From Flammeovirga sp. SJP92 (GTDB taxonomy: Bacteria > Bacteroidota > Bacteroidia > Cytophagales > Flammeovirgaceae): DNA of 64,000 bases. A program made the position numbers and the translations under genes. Where the stretch lies: NCBI RefSeq assembly GCF_001583495.1, contig NZ_LQAQ01000035.1, forward strand, positions 124,001 through 188,000, written 5' to 3'. The notes under the pieces are model-generated. The model ran no database searches. It saw nothing but the letters and a program-made list of their open reading frames with translations, and was not told where the DNA came from. Below are positions 1-9,460 of the stretch, one piece after another; positions within the stretch are counted from its first letter, which is position 1; each line of letters starts with the position of its first letter.

Positions 1-627
1 TAAATCAGCTCTATTCACTCTTACTTCAGTCATCAAAAGATCACTTTGATCTAGTGTACCCACCTCTACTTTATTTTCAACAAGACCTGCAATTCTTGAT
101 AAGTCATTTTTATAATTCTTCATGGCAAATACAAGCTCATTTTGAGCCACCGATTGCCAATATTGAAGATCTGTTGCCATGATGACATCCTGACTTGTAA
201 TTTCCAATTGTTCAGAAGCCATTTTATGTTTGATCTCAGCCCTATTTTTTCTTTCCTTCAGCTGGCCACCTCTATAAATTGGCTGTGTCAATGAAGTGTA
301 TAAACCGTATTGATTTTGAGCTCCTTGCCCCATAGTTTGCCCAGCTAATTCACCAAACCTTGGATCATCAGGCAAAGCCATCTGCAATGGATTTTGAACA
401 TACCAGTAATCGGCACTTGCACCAATTTTAGGCATCATATTCGACATGGCTGCTTTGTAGTTTTTATAACCCATTTCTACCCTATTTTCAGCCATTTTCA
501 CCAGTTGCTCGTGCTCAATTGCCTCCTTTCTATATTCCATCAAATAAGGATCGTTGACTTGAGCATGTGCTTGAACTGCTCCTAAACATATCAGGAGAAA
601 TACGAAGTGTTTTTGTAATTTTTCCAT
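1..627 (-). CDS. TolC-family outer membrane efflux protein (C-terminus beyond window)
   Basis: Outer-membrane channel of a tripartite efflux pump; it would connect the pump and adaptor encoded just upstream to the outside. The reading frame is open from an ATG at 627 to the window edge, giving 209 residues of a protein that is usually 420-480 long. The N-terminus is a Sec signal peptide (hydrophobic FVFLLICLGAV, then HAQ as a likely cleavage site). It is followed by a long helical stretch with the Tyr/Asn/Gln-rich pattern of the TolC repeat (GLYTSLTQPIYRGGQ, then ...QYWQSVAQNEL). It starts 5 bases after the pump stop, so it is the third gene of the operon 4738 to 1. The missing part lies left of base 1. 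The fold is confident, the substrate unknown. Confidence 0.9.
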   Translation of the reverse strand, partial: MEKLQKHFVFLLICLGAVQAHAQVNDPYLMEYRKEAIEHEQLVKMAENRVEMGYKNYKAAMSNMMPKIGASADYWYVQNPLQMALPDDPRFGELAGQTMGQGAQNQYGLYTSLTQPIYRGGQLKERKNRAEIKHKMASEQLEITSQDVIMATDLQYWQSVAQNELVFAMKNYKNDLSRIAGLVENKVEVGTLDQSDLLMTEVRVNRADL

Positions 628-632
628 GGATA

Positions 633-3600
633 TTATTTGTTTAGTTTAATGTTGTAGAAAATAGCGTAGAAGACTGGTACTGCAATTAGAGTCAAAAATG
701 TAGCAAACCCTAAACCGAAAATGATGGTCACAGACATGGCTCCAAAAACTGAATCTGGAATCAATGGTATCATACCAAACATGGTTGTAATGGCCGCCAT
801 TAATACTGGTCTTGTTCTTGAAATAGTAGCATAAATAATAGCATCAAGGTGCGACTGTCCTTCTTTCCTTTGGATATTCACTTCGTCCAACAATACTATA
901 ACATTTTTGATAACCATTCCCAAAAGTCCTATCCAACCAATGAACGACATAAAGTCAAAGGCCTTTCCTAATCCTACCAGACCGAAAATGACACCAATCA
1001 GTGAGAAAGGAAGTAATACTACTACAATCAATGGCTGTTTGTAATTTCCAAACAAAGCAATCAAAATGGCAATAATCAATAAGAAGGCTAATGGGAAGAA
1101 AGTTACAATTGCATCAACTGCTTCTTTCTGATTTTTCTTCTCAGCATCCCACATGAAAGTATACCCTTCGGGTAATTCCATGGCTTCAATTTTACTTACA
1201 ATATCCTTCTGTAACTCCGCTGTTGTCACCCCTTCAATTGGATCACATAAAGCTGAAAGTGCTCTATGACGGTTGTAAGTTTGAATAATTGGATATTCAT
1301 AACCAAGTGACATCCCATTGGTTAATTGAGGTAGAGGAACGTTTTTCATTCCTGAAATCACCTTCATATTTTCTACCTTTTCAATATTTGGAATTTCACC
1401 TTCATCCAATTTTAATACAATTGGCATCAGCTCATTTTCTTCTCTATAAGTACCTACAGGTAAGCCTTCACTCACTACTCTGAATGAATTAGCAATTTCT
1501 GCTCTTGTCACTCCTGCTCTAGCGGCTTTATTGTTCGAAAACTCTGCCGTCCATACAGGTGCCATGTTGAACCAGCTACTATGAACATGTCTTGACAACT
1601 CACTGCCTCTCATAATTACCATTGCTTCATTGACCAATGAATCCAGTACTCGAATATCATCTCCCATAAAACGAGCCTCCATTTTACCATCAAGTGGTGA
1701 CATGACTGAATACAATTCAGGACGAATAAAGATGTCTGGCCAGTTGGCGTATTTCTCTTTTTCTAAACGAGAAAATACTTTATCCACATTTTCAAAGTCT
1801 TCACACTCCACTATAAAGTGCATTACATTGGATTGTGGCCCATAAGAAGAAGAGGCCAAGAAATATCTTGGAGGTGTATTTCCTAAAGTTAAAGTCACCT
1901 CTTTTACTTCCTCTTGAGCAATTAGCCACTCATAGATTTTATCTGCTTGCTCTTCCGTATATTCAATTCTTGTCCCCTCTGGAGTGAAAGCATTGATTTT
2001 GAACAAGTTCTTCTCAAGTTCAGGCATAAATACAACTGACATGTACTTAGCCGTGAACAATGAGAAAGCGAATAATCCTAGAAAAATGCCTAATGAGATA
2101 TATTTATATTGGATTCCCAATCTTAAAAAAGCTCTGAATTTATCATAAAATTTCCCTTGGAATAACGCTTCTGCCTCGCCCTCTTCCTTCTTTTCATCTT
2201 TAAGAAAAACGTCGCAAACCAAAGCCGATTGTGTCAAGGCAAAAATCCAACTTAATGACAGTGAAATGGCTAAAACGCTGAATAAAGATGATAAATACTC
2301 TCCTGTTGAATCAGGTGAGATTCTAATTGGCAAAAACGTAAGAATGGCAATAATTGTAGCACCTAAAAGTGGCCAAGCTGAAGCTGTTGCCGCTTCCATA
2401 ATAGCTTGCTTTTTAGGAATACCCATCTTCATTTTCATCAAAATGGACTCAATCACTACAATGGAGTTATCCACCAGCATACCCATGGCAATGATCAGCG
2501 CCGCTAATGAAACCCTTTCCATATTGATTCCAAAAGTCCACATGATAATGATTGTAGCAAGAATCGAGAATACCAATCCAGAGCCTACTAAGATCCCGTT
2601 CTTTAATCCAATAAAGAATAAAAGAATTAATACAACCGTTCCTACTGATGCAATTAGGTTGAAGACAAAACCGTCATTGGCCACCTTGGACTCGTTTCCT
2701 TGGTCGTAAATATTTTTGATAAATAAACCAGCAGGAAGATTCTCCTTGATGATTTCCAATTGAGCACGTACATCTTCCCCTACCTCTACTACATTGGCAC
2801 CCGTAGAAGCTGAAACAGCAAAACCTACAGCTGGGATACCTTGTATTTTCATTTTGGAGGTATAGGGAGTGACGTACCCTTCCTCAATCGCACAAATTTC
2901 TTTTAACCTGATTTGGTTACCTTTTGAATTAGTAACTAAGAAGTTCCCAATCTCATCTATATCGTTAAAGTCTCCGCCAATTTTCACTCTCAATCGCTGT
3001 TCATGCGTATTGACGAAACCCGCATTTACTAAATTATTTTGTTGATTGAGTGCATACATTACATTTTCTAATGACACCCCCAATTGATTCATTGCAGTAT
3101 AAGATAACTTTAAGTCGATGCTTTCCTGAGCCTTACCAAACAATGATACCTTGGCTACATTATTGACCTTCAACAGCTCTTTCTTAATGTTATCTGCATA
3201 ATCATTAAGCTCTCTATAAGTGTACCCTTCTCCGTAAATCCCATAGAAAAGACCCAATACATCTGCAAAATCATCGTTTACAATAGAAGTATTGGCGTTT
3301 TTGGGTAACTGTGGTTGCACATCCCCTACTTTTCGTCTCAACATATCCCACATCTGCGGAATATCATCACCTGGCACTGTCTTTTTAAGTACCACCAAAA
3401 TCTTAGAAACACCGTGTCTACTATCAGAATCTAAATAATCCAGTCCGTCCATGGCTTGGATTGCTTCCTCCAACTTATCTGTTACCTGTTGCTCAACTTC
3501 TTCGGCTGATGCTCCTGGGTAAGTGGTCAAAACTACAGCTTGTTTAATAGTAAAAGGAGCATCTTCCAACTTACCAATTTTTTGATAGGCGATTACACCA

Positions 3601-3671
3601 CCAAGTATGACCAAGCCTAGAACAAACCAAGTAAATGATTTATTCTCAATAGAAAATTTCGTTAAGTTCAT
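633..3671 (-). CDS. RND-family efflux pump permease (AcrB/HAE-like)
   Basis: Inner-membrane proton-driven pump, 1012 aa, the normal size for the AcrB superfamily. It has an N-terminal transmembrane helix (about residues 13-31), a large periplasmic loop with YPGASAEEVEQQVTDKLE, a block of helices with GMLVDNSIVVIES near residue 397 (the TM4 motif; one of the two acidic residues of classic AcrB is Asn here, as in many HAE-type relatives), a second periplasmic loop and a final helix block containing GLLGMVIKNVIVLLDE. It is preceded by an adaptor gene 14 bases upstream and followed 5 bases later by a TolC gene, so the three form one operon. Drug, lipid or metal substrate cannot be told from sequence. 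Confidence 0.95.
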   Translation of the reverse strand: MNLTKFSIENKSFTWFVLGLVILGGVIAYQKIGKLEDAPFTIKQAVVLTTYPGASAEEVEQQVTDKLEEAIQAMDGLDYLDSDSRHGVSKILVVLKKTVPGDDIPQMWDMLRRKVGDVQPQLPKNANTSIVNDDFADVLGLFYGIYGEGYTYRELNDYADNIKKELLKVNNVAKVSLFGKAQESIDLKLSYTAMNQLGVSLENVMYALNQQNNLVNAGFVNTHEQRLRVKIGGDFNDIDEIGNFLVTNSKGNQIRLKEICAIEEGYVTPYTSKMKIQGIPAVGFAVSASTGANVVEVGEDVRAQLEIIKENLPAGLFIKNIYDQGNESKVANDGFVFNLIASVGTVVLILLFFIGLKNGILVGSGLVFSILATIIIMWTFGINMERVSLAALIIAMGMLVDNSIVVIESILMKMKMGIPKKQAIMEAATASAWPLLGATIIAILTFLPIRISPDSTGEYLSSLFSVLAISLSLSWIFALTQSALVCDVFLKDEKKEEGEAEALFQGKFYDKFRAFLRLGIQYKYISLGIFLGLFAFSLFTAKYMSVVFMPELEKNLFKINAFTPEGTRIEYTEEQADKIYEWLIAQEEVKEVTLTLGNTPPRYFLASSSYGPQSNVMHFIVECEDFENVDKVFSRLEKEKYANWPDIFIRPELYSVMSPLDGKMEARFMGDDIRVLDSLVNEAMVIMRGSELSRHVHSSWFNMAPVWTAEFSNNKAARAGVTRAEIANSFRVVSEGLPVGTYREENELMPIVLKLDEGEIPNIEKVENMKVISGMKNVPLPQLTNGMSLGYEYPIIQTYNRHRALSALCDPIEGVTTAELQKDIVSKIEAMELPEGYTFMWDAEKKNQKEAVDAIVTFFPLAFLLIIAILIALFGNYKQPLIVVVLLPFSLIGVIFGLVGLGKAFDFMSFIGWIGLLGMVIKNVIVLLDEVNIQRKEGQSHLDAIIYATISRTRPVLMAAITTMFGMIPLIPDSVFGAMSVTIIFGLGFATFLTLIAVPVFYAIFYNIKLNK

Positions 3672-3685
3672 TGGTTTCTTAGTTC

Positions 3686-4738
3686 TTAGTTCTTAGTGAT
3701 TGTTGAATTTCCAATGTTAGCTCTCACTTTCTGGCCCTCCACCAATAGTGTTCCACCAGTGGCCACGACCCATTCGGCATTGCCCAGCATTTTCACTTCA
3801 ACCTTGCTGTCATTTTTTAGATGAAGCAACTGTACATTAACTTTATGAATTTTGTGATTTTTGGGTGATACTGACCAAACAAAATGCTCTCCATTGGCCT
3901 CACCCATTACTGCGTTGGAAGGCAGTATCACTGAAGCTTCTCCTTGATTATTGAAGTTAAAATAAACCTCTGCTGTCATCCCTGCTAAAAACTGTTCATC
4001 CACATCTTGAACTTCCAACAACATTGGGTAAGCATAATTCAATTGTTCTGTGTCATGCAACACTTCAATCACTTTTGCCCAGTATTTTTTATTAGGATTT
4101 GAGTCAAAAACAACTGCTACTTTATCTAATTCTTTGACATGTCTGACAATTTCTTCTGGAACAGTGCATCTCACTCTTGTGTTTTCAAAATCTTGTAAAG
4201 TAATAACTGTTTTGGATGCTGTGACATGCTCTCCTTTTTCAATGGATAACTTCTTGATTCTACCTGTGAAAGGAGCTCTTAATTTTGTATCTTTTAAGGC
4301 ATTTTCTGCAAATTCTAAATTAGAAGAAGCTTGTTCAAAATCAAGAATTGCTTTGTCATATGCTTGCTCTGAAATATTACTTTTCTGAAATAGTTTTTCG
4401 GCTCTTTCTTTGGCTGCTTTAGTCAATTGAAATGACGATTTTGCTTTCTGTAGATCTATCTTATAATCTCTTGGATCAATAATCCCCAACACTTCACCCT
4501 TTTTGACATGTTGCCCTTCCTCTAAATCAAAGTACTTGAGGGGACCACTTACTCTGAAGGACAATTGTACTTCTTTTTGTGGTATAGAAACGCCCGTTGC
4601 AATATTGGTTTTATTCGTTCCTTCTTCAATTACAGGAACCACTTTAACCAATTGATCTTTAGATGGTTTTTCTTGAATTTTTCCTCCACCACAAGAAGTG
4701 AATACAATTAATATTGTATACAGAAATAAATGCCTCAT
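3686..4738 (-). CDS. Efflux RND transporter periplasmic adaptor subunit (lipoprotein)
   Basis: Membrane-fusion protein that bridges the RND pump and the TolC channel. 350 aa. The N-terminus is a lipoprotein signal with lipobox FTSC (Cys16), so it is likely anchored by lipid. The biotinyl-lipoyl-like halves are visible (EGQHVKKGEVLGIIDPRDY and, after a helical hairpin of about 60 residues, LRAPFTGRIKKLSIEKGEHV), followed by beta-barrel and membrane-proximal domains. It is the first gene of the minus-strand operon adaptor-pump-TolC. No regulator gene is adjacent; the divergent gene at 5055 is a TerB-like protein. Confidence 0.93.
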   Translation of the reverse strand: MRHLFLYTILIVFTSCGGGKIQEKPSKDQLVKVVPVIEEGTNKTNIATGVSIPQKEVQLSFRVSGPLKYFDLEEGQHVKKGEVLGIIDPRDYKIDLQKAKSSFQLTKAAKERAEKLFQKSNISEQAYDKAILDFEQASSNLEFAENALKDTKLRAPFTGRIKKLSIEKGEHVTASKTVITLQDFENTRVRCTVPEEIVRHVKELDKVAVVFDSNPNKKYWAKVIEVLHDTEQLNYAYPMLLEVQDVDEQFLAGMTAEVYFNFNNQGEASVILPSNAVMGEANGEHFVWSVSPKNHKIHKVNVQLLHLKNDSKVEVKMLGNAEWVVATGGTLLVEGQKVRANIGNSTITKN

Positions 4739-4974
4739 TTTAGGTAGTAATTATGTGAGTATAAAAATTATGATAATGATTGTGTAGATAAATCGCTTTA
4801 ATCTTATTCTATATACTCCATTGCGTTTCGATTGTACTTACACAACCACCCAAACGGCAAAATAATGCACTGTAATCCGCCATAAAACGACTGAAACAGC
4901 CTCTTAAAGGGAAGTAATATCTTCTAGCTACAAATAAAAAACAGCTAACGAATGTCAAAAAAAATAAAAATCAA

Positions 4975-5005
4975 TTTTGGTTTATAAGGTAAAATGTTAA
5001 ATTTG
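4975..5005 (+). promoter_or_regulatory. Predicted Bacteroidota-type promoter for the TerB-like gene
   Basis: A TTTG (4976-4979) is followed after 18 bases by TAAATTTG (4998-5005), matching the phylum's TTTG / TAnnTTTG promoter pattern. The start codon is 50 bases downstream. The 316-base divergent gap 4739-5054 must also hold the minus-strand promoter of the efflux operon, but no box was clear there. Confidence 0.6.
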
Positions 5006-5054
5006 TGTAAGACTAAATTTTTTAAATGTGTATCAGAAAAACTTACTCTAAAAC

Positions 5055-5597
5055 ATGTCAATTTGGAAAGCTCTTGAAAATGCGGTCTTAATTACTCCTT
5101 CTTCCCAGAAACTCACAGTATCAGAAAATACAATCTTAAAAGAAAGTGAGTTATTTTTATTAAAGGAGAATGATTTGGCTGCGGACGAGTACATGCGTAA
5201 CTTAATACATCGTACTTCAGAAAAATTGTATAATACAGAACACTACGAACCTTACGTTATAGGGTTATTTGCTGTGGGAATGGCAGTAGCTCGTTGTGAC
5301 GGTAGAATTGTAGAAGAAGAAAAAGTTGAAATCAGACAGTTTATTGATTTCGTAACTCAAAGTGAACTACCTCAAAGATATTACGATAAATTAGATGCCA
5401 TTAAAAACATGGTTTTCTTAAATTTCAATACAGCAATGAGCTTTGTAGGTCAAATGCATGAAGACACTTGGGAAGTGGTTGACCACCTTATTACACTTAC
5501 TATTAAAGCAGACGGAAAAATAGCAACTCAAGAACTTGATTTTTACAGAAAGTGGAAAGCTTGGTTAGCATCTCAAGCATACCGAAGGGCTATCTAA
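5055..5597 (+). CDS. TerB-like (tellurite resistance family) acidic helical protein
   Basis: Small cytosolic all-helical protein of 180 aa. The TerB-type fold is indicated by two copies of a metal-binding-like motif: RCDGRIVEEEKVEI (about residues 78-91) and KADGKIATQELDFYR (about 151-165). The family is widespread in stress and envelope-associated contexts; few members have a defined biochemical role, and tellurite resistance should not be assumed. The gene stands alone on the plus strand and its last 8 bases overlap the 3' end of the convergent exonuclease gene, so the two transcripts can pair at their ends. A good promoter lies 50 bases upstream. Confidence 0.75.
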   Translation: MSIWKALENAVLITPSSQKLTVSENTILKESELFLLKENDLAADEYMRNLIHRTSEKLYNTEHYEPYVIGLFAVGMAVARCDGRIVEEEKVEIRQFIDFVTQSELPQRYYDKLDAIKNMVFLNFNTAMSFVGQMHEDTWEVVDHLITLTIKADGKIATQELDFYRKWKAWLASQAYRRAI

Positions 5598-6210
5598 GAT
5601 AATTTTTTCCTTTTTCAAAACCAGCTTGCATTAATTGTTCCCAGACAAAAAGTGTCATAAAACTATCAGACAGAGAGTCGTGAGCATTGTCTAAAAGTAT
5701 TTTATCTTCTAATGTCAAATGATTTTTGAAGTGGTTGAACGCAGTAGATAAACGTTGCCAAGTATAATTGTTGTATTTATCGTTCCACTCTTTAATGACG
5801 CCTGTTGAAAAAACATTCATTGCACAATAAATACCCTTAGCATTTCTAAGGTCTATATAGTTCATGTCAAAAGGTGCATTGTAGATAATTATATTTTGAT
5901 CTTCTACGATATCGTTGATCATATCCTGCATTGCAAAGTCATATACAGGTGCATCTTCTACCATTTTTGGAGATATACCATTCACTGCCATTGCTTCAGG
6001 CCATGTTTTTCTGTACTTAGGTTTAATATAAGTACTTAATAGGATCTCTTTTTTGTCATTGATAATACTTATCTGCAAAGCTTCATCTACACCAGCATCC
6101 AAACCTGTAGTTTCAGTATCTAGAACTAAAAAATCTTCAGTAATAAACTGTTCTTCTTGAAATTCAGCTTCAGGTCTTGCTTTTTTATTTTTGATAAGAT
6201 CATCAAACAT
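5590..6210 (-). CDS. 3'-5' exonuclease, DnaQ/DEDDh family
   Basis: Stand-alone exonuclease of 206 aa, of the epsilon-subunit/RNase T fold. The catalytic residues are visible: DTET near residue 31-34 (Exo I), NAPFDMNYID near 114-123 (Exo II), and HDSLSD near 177-182 giving the His and last Asp of Exo III, so it is the DEDDh type. It lacks the BRCT, helicase or polymerase-binding extensions of multidomain relatives. The substrate could be DNA or RNA ends; proofreading is only one possibility. It overlaps the end of the TerB-like gene and lies downstream of, but 148 bases from, the hybrid kinase gene. Confidence 0.88.
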   Translation of the reverse strand: MFDDLIKNKKARPEAEFQEEQFITEDFLVLDTETTGLDAGVDEALQISIINDKKEILLSTYIKPKYRKTWPEAMAVNGISPKMVEDAPVYDFAMQDMINDIVEDQNIIIYNAPFDMNYIDLRNAKGIYCAMNVFSTGVIKEWNDKYNNYTWQRLSTAFNHFKNHLTLEDKILLDNAHDSLSDSFMTLFVWEQLMQAGFEKGKNYLR

Positions 6211-6358
6211 AGTAAAAAATATAAACTGGTTTAAAGGATTTAATAACTATCAGGTGCTGAGACTTACAGATTGGTAGCTTGTCAGTGATACCTCAACACT
6301 TTGCTCAAAGGTATTAATTTAATCATTAGATCTTTTCATTACAATATTTTTTGAAGAA

Positions 6359-9300
6359 TTAATTGTAATTTTTTGATTTCTCAACCGTTCCTTCTCTATA
6401 TTTTTTAGGAGAAACGCTATAAAGATCTGTAAAACACTTTGTGAAATAGGCTGGTGTGTTAAATCCTGTCTGATAAGCAATATCTGAGATACTTGTATCG
6501 GAGTTTTTCAATAATTCGGCACTGTATCTTAGTCGGATATCACGCATAAATACACTAGATGATTTTCCTGTTAACGCTTTAATTTTTCGATGTAACTGGC
6601 TTCTACTGATAAATAATTTCTGAGCAACCTCTTCAATACTCAGTTCGGTGTTATCAAGGTTTTCTTCAACAATTGATGTAAATGATTTAATCAGTTTTTC
6701 ATCATTGTTGGAGAATTCTACCACATCTTCTTTCACCATAAAATGCTCCCTGAATTTAGCCTGAAGTATTTTCCTGTTTTCAAGAAGGTTATGGATACGT
6801 ACCAATAACTCCTGCTTATTGAATGGCTTAGTGATATAAGCATCTGCCTTGGTTGAGTAGCCTTTCATAACCGTCAATGGATCAGCTTTTGCCGTTAAAA
6901 GAATGACTGGAATATGCGAGGTTTGAGAAGTTTCTTTGAGTAAACGAGTCATTTCTATACCGTCTACTTCTGGCATCATCACATCTGATAAAATAATATC
7001 TGGAATGAGATCTTTTGCCATAGTCAAACCAATTTGTCCATTTTCTGCCAAGCTTACCTCAAACTGTTCTTTTAGTATTTTATGAAGATAATTTCTGATA
7101 TCCTCATTATCATCAATCACTAAAATAGACGGGAAGTTTTGCCCCTTATTTGAGACCACTTCAATTGCAGTATTTTCTACAGGAATGTTGTGAGATAGAG
7201 TTTCTTTTTCTGCCACGTCAGACTCAATGATTTCCAGCTCGACATCTTTTTGTTCAAAGAATGCTAATGTTACGGGTATTTCAATATCAAATCTTGTCCA
7301 TTCACGTTCTACACTTTCAACCTCAATTTTACCGAAGTATTTATTGATAATTCCCTGCGTTAAAGCTAAACCAATTCCATTTGTAGTAGAAAGTCCCACA
7401 TTGGAATGATAATATTGATTGAATATATGTGGAAGATCTTCAGCTGCAATTCCTTTACCATTATCATGAAAAGACATTTTCAGAAGTCCATCCTCCAAAC
7501 TCGACTTCACAGTAATCTTTCCTTCGTTTTTTGAGAATTTTATAGCATTGAAAATCAAATTATTCACTACTTTATCAAGGCTATTTTTATCGATATACCC
7601 TTGATGTTCTTGACCTTTAAATTCAAAATCGATGTGTACATTTTGTTGTTCTGCATAGGAATGAAATGATGACACACTCACTGATAATGATTCTTTCAAG
7701 TCAATTTTACTAAGTTTCAATATATTGCTATTCTGCAACTCAATATTTGTAAGATCAAGAATCTGGTTGATCAGTTCTAGTAATTGCTTGGTTTGGTATT
7801 CCAAAGAACGTAAATTTTCATTCTTTACCATTTGCTCTTTTAAATGGTCAATTGCACCAATCATTAATGTAAGTGGGGTTCTGAATTCATGAGAAATATT
7901 AGCAAAGAATTTGGTTTTAAATTCATCCAACTCTTCCAACCTTTTTTCTCTCTCTATTGCATTCGATTTCTGCTCTTCCGAAATTTTCAATTGCGCTTCT
8001 TTCAATCGGATATTAATGAAGTATAATACGATAACCACCAATGCTAAAACACATACCAAAATGACAATACCAAACCATAATTTCCTTTCTTTTTGTGCAG
8101 ACTTTAACAAATCATCTTTAAGCCGCTTCTCTTTGAGTAATTTCTTGTTATTGAAATTGGCCTCTAACTGAGTAAGCTTTCTAAACTCTGATTTACTGTT
8201 CAGTTCGTTGTTTACTTTTAGTAGTTCTTGCTGATAATCAAAGGCTTTTTTATAGTCTTTTGTATTCACATAAAACTTTATCAAATGAGATAGAATCTTA
8301 TATTTTCGTTGGATTAAACTCCTTTCTGTTGCAATCTCATAAGCTTCTAAATAATACTTTTCAGCCTTATTGATATCACCATCTCTATCGATTGCAATAA
8401 GTGCCAAAACTTCAAAAGCAGCTGCTTGAGTTGAATAATTATAATCGTATTTTTCAATAATGTCTAATGCCTCATGAACATAATATTCAGCAGAATCATA
8501 CTCATCTAGATGCCATAAACCAATACCGATTAGAGTAGAAGCAGGTGCTAGCTTTTCATGATAATTATTTGAAATGAGGATTTCTCGTGCCTCCTTTGCA
8601 ATAGCTACAGCTCTGAGATAGTTCTTGTGAATGAGAGCAGAATCATCTAATGTTTCATTCAGAGAAGAATAGGTTCCTGACAAATTAATCCTTACAGATG
8701 ATCTAAAATGATTGTTTTGGAGTTTTTCTGCAATTTTTAGTGCTTCCTTAAAGGCGTTGATAGCCTTTGTATAATTCTCTCTTTCTAACTCAATATCGTC
8801 ATCAATACTATTATTCTTCCAGATTAAAGCCTCATTATTCAGCACTTTAAAAAGTCCTTTGTAGTCTTGATTTTCCTCATAGATAATCTTCGCACGCTGA
8901 AAATATCGAATTGCTTGATCGAAATCTCCTTTACTTTTTAGATATAAACCGAGATGATTGCAACCATGTGCAATTTCAAGAGAATCTTGGAGATCTTCCA
9001 AGTAGCCAAAACCTGTGAGCAAATTCACAAAAGCCAATGAATCATTACCCATAAAAAATTCTATTGTACCAAGGCATACACTACTCTTACCTTTACCCTT
9101 CAAATAATCATATTCATAGCTCAATTCTTTGGCTTGGGTAAGGTATTTTTTTGCACTGTCCAGTTTTCCTCCAATCATAAAAGATCTTCCTTTGATCTCT
9201 ATCAAATCAATTTTTTCTTCAGACAGACTTTCAATCTCCGATTCAGAAAGCAGTGAATCGATCACATTTATGGTATGTTGTGTATTTCTATATTTAGCCT

Positions 9301-9424
9301 TTTCTAAATACTTTTTAGCATTGACATACTTATCTCCACCATCTTCACTAAAATTAGGGGTCTGACTTAGTAAAGATGAAAAGGTAAAAAGTAGAAAAGT
9401 TAGTAGCAGTAAAAATTTATTCAC
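6359..9424 (-). CDS. Hybrid two-component system protein: TPR sensor, histidine kinase, receiver and AraC DNA-binding domain
   Basis: One-protein two-component system of 1021 aa. Order: signal peptide (1-20), TPR-rich periplasmic sensor (about 40-420, repeated Y...A...A helices), transmembrane helix (about 447-470), HisKA with phospho-acceptor NISHEFRTP near residue 512, HATPase with NLIFNAIKFS, DNGKGI and GIGLAL boxes (about 620-728), receiver domain with VIDDNEDI, SDVMMPEVDG (acceptor Asp near 813) and KPF (about 768-878), and an AraC-type helix-turn-helix at the C-terminus ending in SDIAYQTGFNTPAYFTKCFTDLYSVSPKKYRE. Unlike carbohydrate-sensing HTCS proteins it has TPRs rather than Reg_prop beta-propellers. 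It starts 36 bases after the TPR-SpoIIE gene and is probably cotranscribed. The DNA target and ligand are unknown. Confidence 0.95.
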   Translation of the reverse strand: MNKFLLLLTFLLFTFSSLLSQTPNFSEDGGDKYVNAKKYLEKAKYRNTQHTINVIDSLLSESEIESLSEEKIDLIEIKGRSFMIGGKLDSAKKYLTQAKELSYEYDYLKGKGKSSVCLGTIEFFMGNDSLAFVNLLTGFGYLEDLQDSLEIAHGCNHLGLYLKSKGDFDQAIRYFQRAKIIYEENQDYKGLFKVLNNEALIWKNNSIDDDIELERENYTKAINAFKEALKIAEKLQNNHFRSSVRINLSGTYSSLNETLDDSALIHKNYLRAVAIAKEAREILISNNYHEKLAPASTLIGIGLWHLDEYDSAEYYVHEALDIIEKYDYNYSTQAAAFEVLALIAIDRDGDINKAEKYYLEAYEIATERSLIQRKYKILSHLIKFYVNTKDYKKAFDYQQELLKVNNELNSKSEFRKLTQLEANFNNKKLLKEKRLKDDLLKSAQKERKLWFGIVILVCVLALVVIVLYFINIRLKEAQLKISEEQKSNAIEREKRLEELDEFKTKFFANISHEFRTPLTLMIGAIDHLKEQMVKNENLRSLEYQTKQLLELINQILDLTNIELQNSNILKLSKIDLKESLSVSVSSFHSYAEQQNVHIDFEFKGQEHQGYIDKNSLDKVVNNLIFNAIKFSKNEGKITVKSSLEDGLLKMSFHDNGKGIAAEDLPHIFNQYYHSNVGLSTTNGIGLALTQGIINKYFGKIEVESVEREWTRFDIEIPVTLAFFEQKDVELEIIESDVAEKETLSHNIPVENTAIEVVSNKGQNFPSILVIDDNEDIRNYLHKILKEQFEVSLAENGQIGLTMAKDLIPDIILSDVMMPEVDGIEMTRLLKETSQTSHIPVILLTAKADPLTVMKGYSTKADAYITKPFNKQELLVRIHNLLENRKILQAKFREHFMVKEDVVEFSNNDEKLIKSFTSIVEENLDNTELSIEEVAQKLFISRSQLHRKIKALTGKSSSVFMRDIRLRYSAELLKNSDTSISDIAYQTGFNTPAYFTKCFTDLYSVSPKKYREGTVEKSKNYN

Positions 9425-9460
9425 TTTCGAATATGTTTAAAAAAATTGATTCCGATTTAT

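Noticed and set aside
2266-2709. 147-residue plus-strand frame
   Set aside because: It is antisense to the membrane helices of the RND pump and has no signal of its own.
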